Translations under genes and position numbers: made by a program
Assembly (NCBI GenBank): GCA_964518635.1
Contig: CAZFGK010000010.1
Coordinates: forward strand, 1 to 64,000
Length of the DNA stretch: 64,000 nt
Direction: 5' to 3'
Source of the DNA: CAZFGK01 sp964518635
Lineage (GTDB): Bacteria > Zixibacteria > MSB-5A5 > GN15 > FEB-12
Notes under the pieces: generated by a model
What the model was told of the DNA's origin: nothing
Seen by the model: the letters and a program-made list of their open reading frames with translations, nothing else
Database searches by the model: none
Part shown: in pieces, positions 28,301-35,585 of the stretch
Layout: the number at the start of each line of letters is the position of its first letter
How positions within the stretch are numbered: position 1 is the stretch's first letter

Positions 28301-29761
28301 ACACCGGTCGGTGTTCGCAAATCAGTCGACCTGAATGTCGAAACGAATGGACCAATCGGCGGATTCGATCTGCTGCTGAACTTCGATGCTTCCGCGATGA
28401 CCTTTGTCACGGCATCAATACTTGGGACAGATATTCAGGGATGGGAATACTTCACCTGGAATCTTGGCGGCTCAAGCTGTGGCGGAACCTGTCCACCCGG
28501 TATTCTCCGCCTCGTCGGTATCGCTGAAATCAATAACGGTCCGAATCATCCTCCTGATTCGACGCTGAATCCGAATGGTACGCTGGTACGACTTGATTTC
28601 CTGATCAAGAATGACCAGAACCTTGGTGATCAGTTCGTACCGATCTCATTCATCTGGTACGATTGTGCCGACAACTCGGTTTCTGATCCGACCGGTCAGT
28701 TCCTCTTTGTCGACAAACGGATCTACAACTCATCCAATTCCCTTATCTGGGATGAGTTCAATGATGTCACTTATCCGGAGAATATTCGTCCATTCGGCCT
28801 CGGAGCGCCGGACAACTGCTTCAATCAGCCGGGGAAGGAATCTGCGTTACGCTGTATTGACTTCGTCAATGGTGGAATCTGCATCATTCACCCTGATTCC
28901 ATTGATGCACGAGGAGATGTCAATCTGAACGGTTCTGCCTACGAGATTGCAGACGCCGTACTCTTCAGTAATTACTTCATCTATGGTATCTCGGTCTTTA
29001 CGCTCAGCATTCCGGGGCAGACTGCCGCGACTGACGTGAATGCCGATGGCCTCACTCTCACCGTTGCGGATCTTGCCTTCCTGATTCGCGTAATCGTCGG
29101 TGATGTCCCGCCGATACCAAAACTCAATCCGTATGCAACTTCCGCAACGGTCGAGACCATTGCCGAAGGGAATGGGCTCACGGTCAGAAGCACGACCGAA
29201 AGTGACCTTGGCGCGGCATTCCTCGTCTACGATCTGAGTGGTGGGGCAGCAGTAACTGATGTCTCACTTGGCATCGATGCAAACCAGATGGATATGAACT
29301 GGGCTGTAGTCGGGTCGCAGCTTCGAATCCTCCTGTTTGATATGAACACCGACCGTATTGCCTCGGGTGAGCGAGAACTGGTGAATATTTCCACCAATGA
29401 CCGTGGATCGATCTCACTTTCAAAAGCGGACTTTGCTGACTATGAAGGTAGACCGTACGCGGTACGCATCAACTCAGCGGTCCCGAATGGGTTTGCGGTG
29501 AATCCGAACTATCCGAATCCATTCAATCCGACCACGACCTTGTCGTTCAGTCTCCCTTCCTCCAGTGAATGGAAGGTGACGATCTACGATGTCACCGGTG
29601 CGACCGTGCGTGAGTACGCCGGACAGAGTAATCCGGGAATGATTGAATTGCAGTGGGATGGGACAGACTCATACGGCAGCGGCGTCGCATCCGGAGTCTA
29701 CTTCTATCGCGTAGAAGCAGTCGGTACGAGTCAGACTCGAAAGATGATGCTTCTGAAGTAA
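19346..29761 (+). CDS. Giant secreted Ig-like repeat protein with cohesin-like, dockerin-like and sorting modules
   Basis: 3,471 residues from the ATG at 19346 (GGAGG 4 bases ahead). The frame is open from 19070, but that stretch contains the promoter. Residues 1-32 are a signal peptide ending SNAHA. About 34 tandem repeats of roughly 84 residues follow (about 47-2970). Most share a cysteine in the first third, a second in CxPxEICLP-like blocks, an ICF block, and an end of TATDSCGxxDxDT type. A second subtype starts with CP and ends CxxDTC. The fold expected is cadherin/PKD-like beta-sandwich, probably disulfide-braced outside the cell. A cohesin-like domain, a dockerin-like pair, another beta domain and an FlgD-like C-terminus close it. 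Likely a surface adhesin or scaffold; no enzyme domain seen. Confidence 0.88.
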   Translation: MIRFGWLRSPVWLIACGAVLLSCFLVGSNAHAVENPASNDFALHSPSLELPADSSVSVCLGDSVCYTVRATDSDNGDRLTLTLLSGPINFPPYARKSPLEKLVCFKPSQSGEYRFIWKVVDPNGSSDIDTVLFTVTLGNPPAIEDQYFFAALCSPGVERELQLIAKDPDGDPLTWELLSGAGSIDKNTGLLTYTPTVSGGNAFVVRVSSDCGFDVAKVLDSIVINQPPVVSIAPRDTALCGPGTVCVSFKASDPDSPFSLESNIGEIVKEGSEICFVADTNGTYRVILTATDTCGAKDIDTAYVTVKIAPSNGSISCPADTAIFICAAGEICLPKIESSYENVTTSLGRFNSNGQLCFIPDTAGTYVFTLTGSDECSSDTCRFKVTVGINHPPVLSVEEIPAQTWCDAGEICVPLNFKVNDEDGNVRSVNISLGAIEGESWCFLADSAGTYEATITVTDSCGVSDKQKITVTLIKNKPPVVYIKGFDTTLCATSQLCVPFTIESDDAVVITAVGGVFNQDSSAICFTPDGSGTYRIILTAIDPCGVQDVDTAVVNVTLNSGEELVCPSDKLIKLCAPGQVCIDSIASSYAILTSNIGQIVDNRLCFNADTAGTYLITIIGGGNCGSDTCSFAVNVYFNIPPFLDTLSQVEPVCNGDTIFARFALLNVDRDNVQISTNIGTLSGGTVTIVPDTAGTYRVVIIASDSCASDTLEILIPYRKSVPPVVRLGGDLDLSLCVGEQICIDAFVDDQEGDIQNVFASFGTYDEARDRICFTADTSGRYEIILSAIDSCGGTDVDTAYVTVTINKPPTVSITDGISLDTCGVREICVPVAVTDDNIANVFTSFGIYKDGAVCFTPDSSGLYTLIVTVRDDCEVEAADTTTIRVKIDRAVTVSGLPDTLIYLCKPTELCLPFDLNDPDGDLVTVTSNRGRIVNGRVCFVPYDSGQHLVIVTATDSCGNLSADTAVVTVKTDQGLAYMCPRDTTIFLCAPETLCFPLGAIPSNVTVNVRGTGVWYDAQKNAVCFYSTCCIQNNIVVEMTTPCGKTSCAFTVTLKTNSNPLVILPPDKTVPSCELGQICVPVGVSDANGNLLSITTNLGSYDPLTQRVCFTADTSATYRLIVTATDSCGATDADTINVTARKNSPPDVSINAPDSTYKLCAPTEICLPVSISDLDLNIESISVTDGATYDAQLKQLCFTADQAGQYCVWIKVTDSCGVTDSASACVTIERSIPIAIECPSDDRRVTSRSRLALDGDAAASPSVSSIVLCKSDTVCVPLAITGDVISVSVIGGVYRNGEVCVFADTSGSYEVTVIVDGICNDDTCTFSVPVTVIPPASVSCPGDQNILLCGPDTLCYPFEIRGPIDSVKVIGAGFMSPTSNLAVCVPLLNAGEYTTSVIVFGPCNTDTCSFTVTATENRAPYVDGKDSTLTLCTLREICLPISYGDLDGNLKSVFTTLGSINLMKANPTRLGETSSEETGTLATASTPEALLCFKPDRFGIFEITITVTDSCDVSTSKKLIVTVNQGGTVDITCPTSLKEKLCDATTFCLPLTVNGQGYELTTSVGTLNGDTLCLPVDFFGTKTFNVRLIGTSECNADTCNFQIELTNYQAPRLACGVSDTSVFVCNYPTVVSVPFSLNAGSGVDSIVVTPANAVKRLDQNIIDLTLTSDGTTTVTVRVYGPCGVDSCSYEVTSTVNLPPTIRAPRDTAVVSCDLDTLCLPFTFSDAEDNLREVSTTLGLIRDNEICFKPNSYGTFQIILTATDSCGATAKDTVHLTFSSGDTVKIACPTAPIQITAPVPDTISIAVAITPPGADVIVLPAGSGSYNSQTGILDLYVTQQGMSNYTLIASSECSADTCDLTVDVGEYFPPRVDCVGSLDTTLCLTQAETLCVPISISGSNVTVSVSPAGSFADGKLCIPVDTSGTYVVRVIASNEFDADTCISTIKVQRTTPPDIELPPFFAIGVCDTGEFCFPVDLNEIPYTLDQIQTNIGRFDTLTSSICVDIDSAGVYTVIVRVTDSCGNFDEDTSRVTVTVNGRPTVSLPNDTARVLCDAEKICIPVSIQDDGVLDISSNFGDLIDNELCFDADTSGTYRLIVTATDSCGITDADTMNIRVTINRPPTISSFRDTSIFLCRPMTVCLPLAFNDPDAQDAVVVTSSRGTWNPATGICFVPYDSGSYEIIVTVTDKCGRTDVDTAIVHVETDQSIKLDCPRDTSVFLCQPETLCFPVGGIPQGATVTVSGTGTTWNPATQSVCFYSECCITNTIKVSVTTACGTVLTCSFTVSVTTNSRPLVILPRDTTVSACDAFGSLCFPAGISDVDQNISNILITGGTYDPLTNRICLTNTQPGVSTIVVTATDSCGLVDVDTMRITLQPNRPPTVSITVPSVPVRQCKPAEICLPISFSDPDGNPVIITTNIGQYDSVTSSICFLPDGAGQYCITVIATDLCGVADTAVGCVTVEDGDKVSILCPTQPIQVAPLCEPGQVCVDLAIVGTNYRVVTSFGSFVDGKLCFPADTSGNYKITVIASAQCNSDTCVIDIPVQIKEPVDITCLPIQQFFFCSADTACITMQVSSTVDSITVNTNLAYVTGRNSFCVPILSTGLRAIRVTAYGACGTDTCTVQVIGTINTPPVVQLGRDSTLTVCTIPEICINLTIEDQNRNIQTIVANKGTISATKLCYTPTKYGVDTLIVTVTDSCGAKDADTAIVTVIQGAAALIGCPTGTQFASICKPDSVCIVVPITPANAVVTVSPNGKYNPATGTICIFVTQGGTIPVRVIATAQCGADTCEFNLQVTKNDPPNIVCPPSIDTLMCLARPDTLCIPVTVTGTGVTVTVTPPAFYSGGSVCQPVNAAGTYQLRMIGSGVCGVDTCITSVTVRKDQPPVLTLPTSGLSFQRCPDDVDTICITGISVSDTEGDATLSKLCGPGQLSSVDGNGTLCFVPDTVGTYKFCIRGYDGCNEAVDTLEVQIDLKPDCDVCVKFSFDWGLCTPVGVRKSVDLNVETNGPIGGFDLLLNFDASAMTFVTASILGTDIQGWEYFTWNLGGSSCGGTCPPGILRLVGIAEINNGPNHPPDSTLNPNGTLVRLDFLIKNDQNLGDQFVPISFIWYDCADNSVSDPTGQFLFVDKRIYNSSNSLIWDEFNDVTYPENIRPFGLGAPDNCFNQPGKESALRCIDFVNGGICIIHPDSIDARGDVNLNGSAYEIADAVLFSNYFIYGISVFTLSIPGQTAATDVNADGLTLTVADLAFLIRVIVGDVPPIPKLNPYATSATVETIAEGNGLTVRSTTESDLGAAFLVYDLSGGAAVTDVSLGIDANQMDMNWAVVGSQLRILLFDMNTDRIASGERELVNISTNDRGSISLSKADFADYEGRPYAVRINSAVPNGFAVNPNYPNPFNPTTTLSFSLPSSSEWKVTIYDVTGATVREYAGQSNPGMIELQWDGTDSYGSGVASGVYFYRVEAVGTSQTRKMMLLK
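21507..24681 (+). repeat. Segmental duplication within the array, copy 1 (repeats 9-20)
   Basis: The order of A and B units in repeats 9-20 equals that in repeats 23-34 without exception. Matching landmarks are offset by about 3.69 kb at repeats 12/26 (CFYSTCC and CFYSECC). The paired units also share detailed wording, such as KTNSNPLVILP and TTNSRPLVILP. Confidence 0.7.
25194..28254 (+). repeat. Segmental duplication within the array, copy 2 (repeats 23-34)
   Basis: Counterpart of the block at 21507-24681. The unit pairs 11/25, 12/26, 13/27, 14/28, 15/29, 16/30 and 17/31 are each other's closest-looking relatives. The offset shrinks to about 3.63 kb after unit 15, because units 15 and 17 in copy 1 hold insertions that copy 2 lacks. 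Confidence 0.7.
28263..29758 (+). other. C-terminal module of the giant protein: cohesin-like, dockerin-like, beta domain, sorting/FlgD-like tail
   Basis: Residues about 2973-3135 look like a cohesin (GPIGGFDLLLNFDASAMTFV). Residues about 3186-3255 hold two EF-hand-like loops of dockerin type, DVNLNGSAYEIAD and DVNADGLTLTVAD. A further beta domain follows. The end (about 3384-3471) has NPNYPNPFNPTTTLSFSLP, VTIYDVTGATV and GVYFYRVEA, the FlgD-like/type-IX-secretion-like C-terminal pattern. Domain names rest on motif resemblance. Confidence 0.7.
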
Positions 29762-29803
29762 GACAGATGAATTAGTACAAGAACCCCTTTTGTATCTTTC
29801 CTC

Positions 29804-29836
29804 GGTTATGCCCGCGTCCCCCCCGCGGGCATAACC
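29804..29836. terminator. Strong bidirectional hairpin between convergent genes
   Basis: GGTTATGCCCGCG and CGCGGGCATAACC are perfect 13-bp arms around TCCCCCC. It lies 42 bases after the giant gene's stop and 38 before the rlmH stop. There is no long T-run on either side, but the place and strength suggest transcript end or 3' protection for both genes. Confidence 0.7.
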
Positions 29837-29874
29837 ATTTGTATGCCACAACGAGAGCAAGAATCAGTTCCCGA

Positions 29875-30351
29875 TTATTTGTGATAGGGATCGCCAGCGG
29901 CGATGGAGAGGGCTCTGAAGAGTTGCTCAACAAGCACCAACCGGACTAACTGATGCGAAAAGGTCAGCGGCGAGAGCGAGAGTGTCCCTTTTGCTCCGGC
30001 AATCAGCTCCTGATCAAGACCGTACGGTCCACCGATCACAAAACTCAGCCTCCCGCCGGTAGAAGTCAGAGTTCTTGTGAGCCACTCTGCCATGGTATGC
30101 GACGTGTACGACTGTCCGGCATCAGTGAGAGCGATATATGACGATTGCTTGATGAGGACCGGTCGGAGAAGTTCGGCATCCTGTCGCTTTGAAGTCGTCG
30201 CATCAAGTGCCTGCTTTTTTGGAGATGGAACAGAGAGTTGCGTCAGTTTGGCGTAACGCTTCAGCAATGTCTCATAGTGGGCAAGTCCTGATTCGATCCA
30301 CTCGAACTTATCGGCACCAATTGAAATGATGGTGAGATGTGCCTGTTGCAT
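29875..30351 (-). CDS. rlmH: 23S rRNA (pseudouridine1915-N3)-methyltransferase RlmH
   Basis: SPOUT-fold methylase acting on assembled 70S ribosomes at helix 69. 158 residues. The knotted SAM site is LSFVIGGPYGLDQELI, and the C-terminal LSPLTFSHQLVRLVLVEQLF with terminal PYHK is diagnostic. AAGGAG lies 8 bases ahead of the ATG. Last gene of the minus-strand cluster, 14 bases after ftsY. Confidence 0.95.
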   Translation of the reverse strand: MQQAHLTIISIGADKFEWIESGLAHYETLLKRYAKLTQLSVPSPKKQALDATTSKRQDAELLRPVLIKQSSYIALTDAGQSYTSHTMAEWLTRTLTSTGGRLSFVIGGPYGLDQELIAGAKGTLSLSPLTFSHQLVRLVLVEQLFRALSIAAGDPYHK

Positions 30352-30365
30352 CCGACACTCTCCTT

Positions 30366-31289
30366 CTACGCCGCTTCGGTCGTGAAGAGTGCCTTCGCGA
30401 ACGAGGCGGCGTCGAATGGCTGGAGATCATCAATCGCTTCCCCCACTCCGATAAAGTCGACCGGGACTTTCAAGTCTTCGGCAATGGCAATGATCACACC
30501 ACCTTTTGCCGTACCATCCAGCTTGGTGACAATAAGTCCGTCACATCCGACTGCTTCGGTGAAAACTTTCACCTGCTGCAGTGCATTTTGACCGGTGGTG
30601 CCGTCGATCACCAGCTTCGAAAGAATCGGCGACCCGGGGGAGGCCTTCTCAACTACCCGCCGAATCTTTTTCAGCTCTTCCATGAGGTGAGACTTGGTAT
30701 GCAGCCGTCCGGCAGTGTCGATTAGAAGCAGATCAAATCCTCGCGCTCGCGCTGCGGCAGCGGCATCGAAGGCGACTGCCGATGGATCCGCTTTCTCCTG
30801 TGCGCGAATCATCTCGACTCCTGATCGCTCAGCCCAGATCGCAACCTGATCGATTGCTGCCGCGCGAAAGGTATCGCAGGCACCGATCATGACCTTTTTC
30901 CCCAAACGGGAAAAATGAATAGCGAGCTTTCCCACACTCGTGGTTTTTCCCGCACCATTTACGCCGGTGATCAGCCAGATTTCAGGTTTTGTTGCGTTGA
31001 CTTGTTTTGGTGTGGACGAGGTCGTAAGAATCGCCGCGATTTCACGTTCGAGAACAGCGCGGACTTCCGGCTCTTCGACTGCTTTCTCACGTCGCGCAAG
31101 CCGACGAAGTTCTTCAATTAGTCGTTCAGTAGCCCGTACGCCGACATCGGCCTGCAAGAGAGCTTCTTCGATTTCATCAATAAGTGATTGATCAAGTTTA
31201 CGGCCGGTGAGGATCTCGGTGATACGCCCGACAAGTTGATCTTTCGTCTTGCCGAGCGATTGTACGAGCTTCTTGAACTTGTCAAACAT
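30366..31289 (-). CDS. ftsY: Signal recognition particle receptor FtsY
   Basis: SRP GTPase that docks ribosome-SRP complexes at the inner membrane translocon. 307 residues: an N domain of four helices, then the G domain with WLITGVNGAGKTTSVGKLA, DTAGRLHTKSHLMEEL and VTKLDGTAKGG. It lacks the long acidic A domain of E. coli, as in many bacteria. It lies 14 bases downstream of smc, an order (smc-ftsY) seen in many bacteria. Confidence 0.96.
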   Translation of the reverse strand: MFDKFKKLVQSLGKTKDQLVGRITEILTGRKLDQSLIDEIEEALLQADVGVRATERLIEELRRLARREKAVEEPEVRAVLEREIAAILTTSSTPKQVNATKPEIWLITGVNGAGKTTSVGKLAIHFSRLGKKVMIGACDTFRAAAIDQVAIWAERSGVEMIRAQEKADPSAVAFDAAAAARARGFDLLLIDTAGRLHTKSHLMEELKKIRRVVEKASPGSPILSKLVIDGTTGQNALQQVKVFTEAVGCDGLIVTKLDGTAKGGVIIAIAEDLKVPVDFIGVGEAIDDLQPFDAASFAKALFTTEAA

Positions 31290-31303
31290 GGATCAGCAAA
31301 AGA

Positions 31304-34300
31304 CTACGAGTCGGCAATCGTCGGTTTGTCGGCGACCTTCGCTGCAGCGGTCATCCGCTTTCGAATCGAAGCCGGAATATCCTGATCAGGAAGGGATGGC
31401 GACTCGGTCGTCTCTGCTTCTGCATCGGTGACAATCTCTGCTCCCTGTTCCGGTCCGGTGAAACGGACCGCGACCAGTTTCGAGACTCCCGGCTGCTCCA
31501 TCGTGACGCCGTAGAGATTGTCGGCAGCCTCCATGGTGATTTTGTTGTGTGTGATGGTAATGAACTGCGTCTGATTCGAGAAACTCCGAATGATATTCAG
31601 GAATCTGCGACAGTTGGCATCATCAAGGGGGGCGTCAATTTCGTCGAGGATGCAAAACGGCGACGGCTTCACGAGATAAAGAGAGAAGAGCAGTGCAATC
31701 GCAGTCAAAGCCCGTTCACCGCCGGACATCATGGTGATGTTCATGAGTTTTTTGCCACGTGGCCGGGCGATGATCTCGATGTTTGATTCAAGTGGATCAT
31801 CCGGATTTTCAAGGCGAACGTCTGATTCTCCACCGGCGAAGAGCTCGACAAAGAGACGCTGGAAATGTGTCCGCACTTTATCAAGGGTTTCATCAAAGAG
31901 CTGTTTGGCAGTCTGATTGATTCTCGTAATGGTAGTTTCGAGATCATTGCGCGCAGTTGTAAGGTCGGCAATCTGTTCGGAAAGGAATTTTTCACGTTCA
32001 CTTGCCTCACGGAATTCTTCCAGCGCGAGGAGATTGACCATCCCCAGTCCTTTGAGGCGATCCCGCAGCTCAGCAAGCTGAGCGGCAGCGGCTTCATCAG
32101 TCAGGTCACTGACAGGTCGAGTCGGAGTGTGCTCGCGAAGATTGAGTTCATGTTCAGTCAGCATTCGTTCAACCAGACTGTTTGCTTCATTCTGGAGTCC
32201 GGTCACCTGCAACTCAAGTTTGTGGGCTGTGTCAGATGCTTTTTCTCGTGACTGGCGAATCTCATTGACGCGCGACTCAATCTGCTGCAGTGACTGGGCA
32301 TGGACTGCCTGTCCTGCGCGCAACTCGGTCTGCTGCGAGGTGAGGGTGTCACGCTGTGCGAACGACTCAGCAAGTGTGGTGTCGAGTATGGCGAGTTGCG
32401 CAGTGAAATATGCTACACTTGATTGCGCGTTGGCGATCGATAATTCCTTGGAAGTGCGAGTCCGGTCAATTTCTGCTGCAACTTCGGTCAGATGACGAAG
32501 CTCCGTTTCGGTCTGTTCAAATTGAGAACGTGCACCGGCCTCTTCCAGACGCAGATTCGCTAATGCCGTCAATGCGACCGATGCCGCGCGCTCGACTTCA
32601 ACAAAACTGTCACGTTCGGAGTTGACCATCACCGTCAGTTCATCATGTCGGGTGGTCAGATCAGAGTAGTCGAGTTCGAGGGACAATTGCCGTTCATGAA
32701 TCGAATCAAGTCGCTGTTGTAATGCGGCCTTGTCGCGGGCAAGACGATCAAATTCCCCCTGACGTCCCCGTTCTTCGGCTACCAATGCCGCCCGATCCTG
32801 ATCGCACTGGGCACGTTGGTCGCGAAGCTCGTCGTAGCGGGAAGTGAGGGTGGTCAATTCAGCGCGTGCCGCCGCCTGATCGATGACCGCGGTCTGTTTG
32901 AGATGTTCAAGTTTCTGCTGTTCAGAGGTGAGTTTGTCGCGCAAGGCAATCTGTTCATCGACACGCTCACGACGACGGAACAAGGACGGGCGGTCATCCG
33001 AGCCGCCGCGAATCACCGTTGAGGCATAGCAGACACCATCCATAGACACCGCAGAGAAACCATAGGGAAGATGATTGAGAATAGTCTCGGGATTGACATC
33101 ACTGCGGAAAACAACCGTACGAGATAACACCAGCTCTTTAAGTTGACGAATCGATTCGGAACTTGTGACAAAATCATCAAGCCAGCCGACGATTCCATCG
33201 AGGGGGAGCTCGGGACGTTTCACCGTTGGTGCTATAGTGCCGGTAGTTGGTACGATGATACCAATTTGACCTTTACGTTCTGCTTTCAGAAAACCGATGA
33301 TCGACTCGGCAGTCGACTTTGAGTCGCAGATGAGATACTTGGAAAGTTCGCCGAGTGCGCCTGTCAGTGCCGCTTCCATTCCGTCATTCGGGACGAACGT
33401 CTCGGCGACAGTTCCTACGATGCCGGGCCATCGCTCCCGCTGTTCCATCGTCGCGATTGTGCCCGCCTCGTGCCCCTCATAGTGGAGCATCATCTCTTCG
33501 AGCAATTTCCGGCGGGCATCACAGGCCTCGATGGAGGCCATCACCTGCGATTGCTCTTGCGAGTAGTCATCGATCTCAAGAGTCAACTTTTCGATTCTCG
33601 CCAGCAATTCGGCGCGGCGTGATTCTGCAGTGTTCAATTCCAGCGAGATCGTGCTCAATTGTTCGTCGAGTAAGCGCGCCTTTTCCTGAATCGACTGCAA
33701 CAGAGGAGAAATTACCTGTTCAGATGCGACCAGGGCCTCGATCTGCTGACGGATCTCATCCCCTTGTGTCTTGAGTGTGGTCTCTTCCGTTCGTCCGCTG
33801 GTCAGTCGATTGCTCAGTGCGGCGAGTTCCTGTTGATGGCGATCACGATTGCTTCGTGCGGTCCAGAGGGAGGCATCCGCAGTGGTGTGTACTGTCTCCT
33901 GCTCTCTGACTCGTTCCAGCACAGCAGTAAGAGCGGTCTCTCGTTCACGAACACGCCCCTGCGATTCCAGGAGTTGTTGCGACAGGGTCTCCGCACGACG
34001 GGTCAGCAATTCAATTTCAGCGTGATCTTTGGCGATCTGCTCCTGCGACGAAGTCCGCCTGGTTTGCAAGACCGACTGTTCACGTTCGGTTTCATGTATC
34101 GCGCTGTTGATGGAGAGCAACTGATCGGCGAGTTGACTGACCTGTTGTGTCAGATCGGTCAACTGGCGACGTGCCTCTTCCAGTTCCGCACCTGCCTGAT
34201 CAAGCTCGACACCAGCGCGGAGTTTTCCTTCGCTGGCACGCTGCAATTCACCGGCAAGGGATCGGCGTTCGGTATCTATTGCGCTCAGACGCTGAGCTGC

Positions 34301-34987
34301 GAGATATCCTTCCCAGGAACGTATCTCGTCCCGTAGTTGAATATATCGCTCCGCCTTTTTCTGTTGACGTTGCAGCGACAAGACACGGCTGCGGACTTCG
34401 GAGTGGATATCGCGCAGGCGAAGGAAATCATTCTCCGTCGCTTCGAGTTTTCGCATCGCTGCTTTGCGACGCTGCTTGTATTTGGTAATTCCGGCGGCCT
34501 CTTCAAAAAGAAAGCGGCGTTCATCTGCCTTGTCCGAAATGACCGCTTCGATCATGTCCTGCTGAATGACTGAGTAGGAGTGGGAACCCATGCCGGTATC
34601 GACAAAAAGATCGGTAATATCCTTCAGACGGCAGGGGACTTTGTTCAGGAGGTATTCTGATTCTCCGGAACGAAAAAGACGACGAGTTATCTGGACTTCA
34701 TGGTAATCAGTTGGAAGGACGCCGCGATCGTTGATGACGGTGAGTGTCGCTTCCGACATCCCCAGCGGCTTGAGGTCACGCGTGCCATTGAAAATCACCT
34801 CTTCCATCTTCCCGCCACGCAGAAGGGTAGGACGTTGTTCTCCCAGCACCCAGCGAAGAGCATCAAGGATGTTAGTCTTTCCGCATCCGTTTGGACCGAC
34901 AATAGCAGTGACCCCGTCGGCAAAGCTGACCGTTGTCTTGTGAGGGAAGGACTTGAATCCGGTGAGTTCAAGCTGCTTTAAATACAC
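31304..34987 (-). CDS. smc: Chromosome partition protein Smc
   Basis: 1,227-residue condensin ATPase that organises and segregates chromosomes. Walker A is GPNGCGKTNILDALRWVLGE. Long coiled-coil arms flank a hinge at about 510-650 (WPGIVGTVAETFVPNDGMEA). The C-terminal head has MSGGERALTAIALLFSLYLV and ILDEIDAPLDDANC. About 50 extra residues after the head are acidic and Pro/Ser-rich. The start is GTG with GAGGAG 6 bases ahead. ScpA and ScpB partners are not in the window. Confidence 0.96.
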   Translation of the reverse strand: MYLKQLELTGFKSFPHKTTVSFADGVTAIVGPNGCGKTNILDALRWVLGEQRPTLLRGGKMEEVIFNGTRDLKPLGMSEATLTVINDRGVLPTDYHEVQITRRLFRSGESEYLLNKVPCRLKDITDLFVDTGMGSHSYSVIQQDMIEAVISDKADERRFLFEEAAGITKYKQRRKAAMRKLEATENDFLRLRDIHSEVRSRVLSLQRQQKKAERYIQLRDEIRSWEGYLAAQRLSAIDTERRSLAGELQRASEGKLRAGVELDQAGAELEEARRQLTDLTQQVSQLADQLLSINSAIHETEREQSVLQTRRTSSQEQIAKDHAEIELLTRRAETLSQQLLESQGRVRERETALTAVLERVREQETVHTTADASLWTARSNRDRHQQELAALSNRLTSGRTEETTLKTQGDEIRQQIEALVASEQVISPLLQSIQEKARLLDEQLSTISLELNTAESRRAELLARIEKLTLEIDDYSQEQSQVMASIEACDARRKLLEEMMLHYEGHEAGTIATMEQRERWPGIVGTVAETFVPNDGMEAALTGALGELSKYLICDSKSTAESIIGFLKAERKGQIGIIVPTTGTIAPTVKRPELPLDGIVGWLDDFVTSSESIRQLKELVLSRTVVFRSDVNPETILNHLPYGFSAVSMDGVCYASTVIRGGSDDRPSLFRRRERVDEQIALRDKLTSEQQKLEHLKQTAVIDQAAARAELTTLTSRYDELRDQRAQCDQDRAALVAEERGRQGEFDRLARDKAALQQRLDSIHERQLSLELDYSDLTTRHDELTVMVNSERDSFVEVERAASVALTALANLRLEEAGARSQFEQTETELRHLTEVAAEIDRTRTSKELSIANAQSSVAYFTAQLAILDTTLAESFAQRDTLTSQQTELRAGQAVHAQSLQQIESRVNEIRQSREKASDTAHKLELQVTGLQNEANSLVERMLTEHELNLREHTPTRPVSDLTDEAAAAQLAELRDRLKGLGMVNLLALEEFREASEREKFLSEQIADLTTARNDLETTITRINQTAKQLFDETLDKVRTHFQRLFVELFAGGESDVRLENPDDPLESNIEIIARPRGKKLMNITMMSGGERALTAIALLFSLYLVKPSPFCILDEIDAPLDDANCRRFLNIIRSFSNQTQFITITHNKITMEAADNLYGVTMEQPGVSKLVAVRFTGPEQGAEIVTDAEAETTESPSLPDQDIPASIRKRMTAAAKVADKPTIADS

Positions 34988-34997
34988 GACTGTCTCC

Positions 34998-35585
34998 TCA
35001 TTGCTCGGTCTCCGTCTGGGCAGATGCAGCGGATTTATTCATCAGCGCGTCGAGTGTTTCAATCATAGATCGATAAATATGTTTCTCGTCACGCAGGTAC
35101 TTGGTTTTGATTTCGAGATTATAGTACGGCTGTCCCAGATAGTTTCCGCGCCCGACACGAATGGCATCTGGAAATGAGAGCAGAATCGATGACGTGAATG
35201 GCGAGGGCTCCAACGCCAAATCCATGATCAAATCAAAGCGCATATCCTGGAGTTGTTTGACAAATGTCTTCTTCGGAATCCCCGACCAACCGAGCTGATC
35301 TACGCCGGGAGTGAGAAGGCCGTATCCTTTGCGAGGATAGATATCTGTCACCGCAATGCCGGGTTGGGCAAGGAGTGTCATTTCACACCCTTTGAAGATT
35401 CCATTGAGCTGGGGGAGAAAACTCTTGATGAGGGTGAGCTCACGAAGCCCGACCGGCAGCATCACCAACATACGGCGGACGCCGTGCAGTTCACTTCGGA
35501 AAGAGTGCTGCACCTGGGGCATCTTCCCCCGTGCCCGATGAAGATTGAATTGAGCAACCAGTCCGCGCAGGGAGAAACCGGCCAT
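34998..35585 (-). CDS. Short glycosyltransferase-9/heptosyltransferase-like protein
   Basis: 195 residues that resemble only the N-terminal Rossmann half of ADP-heptose:LPS heptosyltransferases (RRMLVMLPVGLRELTLIKSF, later FDLIMDLALEPSPFTSSIL). The C-terminal nucleotide-sugar-binding half is missing, so catalysis as a normal GT-B enzyme is unlikely. The gene starts at a TAATG overlap with the rodZ stop and ends 10 bases before smc. It therefore looks maintained in the operon rather than decayed. Function unknown; a sugar- or nucleotide-binding role is only a guess. Confidence 0.55.
   Translation of the reverse strand: MAGFSLRGLVAQFNLHRARGKMPQVQHSFRSELHGVRRMLVMLPVGLRELTLIKSFLPQLNGIFKGCEMTLLAQPGIAVTDIYPRKGYGLLTPGVDQLGWSGIPKKTFVKQLQDMRFDLIMDLALEPSPFTSSILLSFPDAIRVGRGNYLGQPYYNLEIKTKYLRDEKHIYRSMIETLDALMNKSAASAQTETEQ

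Noticed and set aside
33764..34336. Plus-strand frames opposite smc
   Set aside because: They are shadows of the coiled-coil coding strand.
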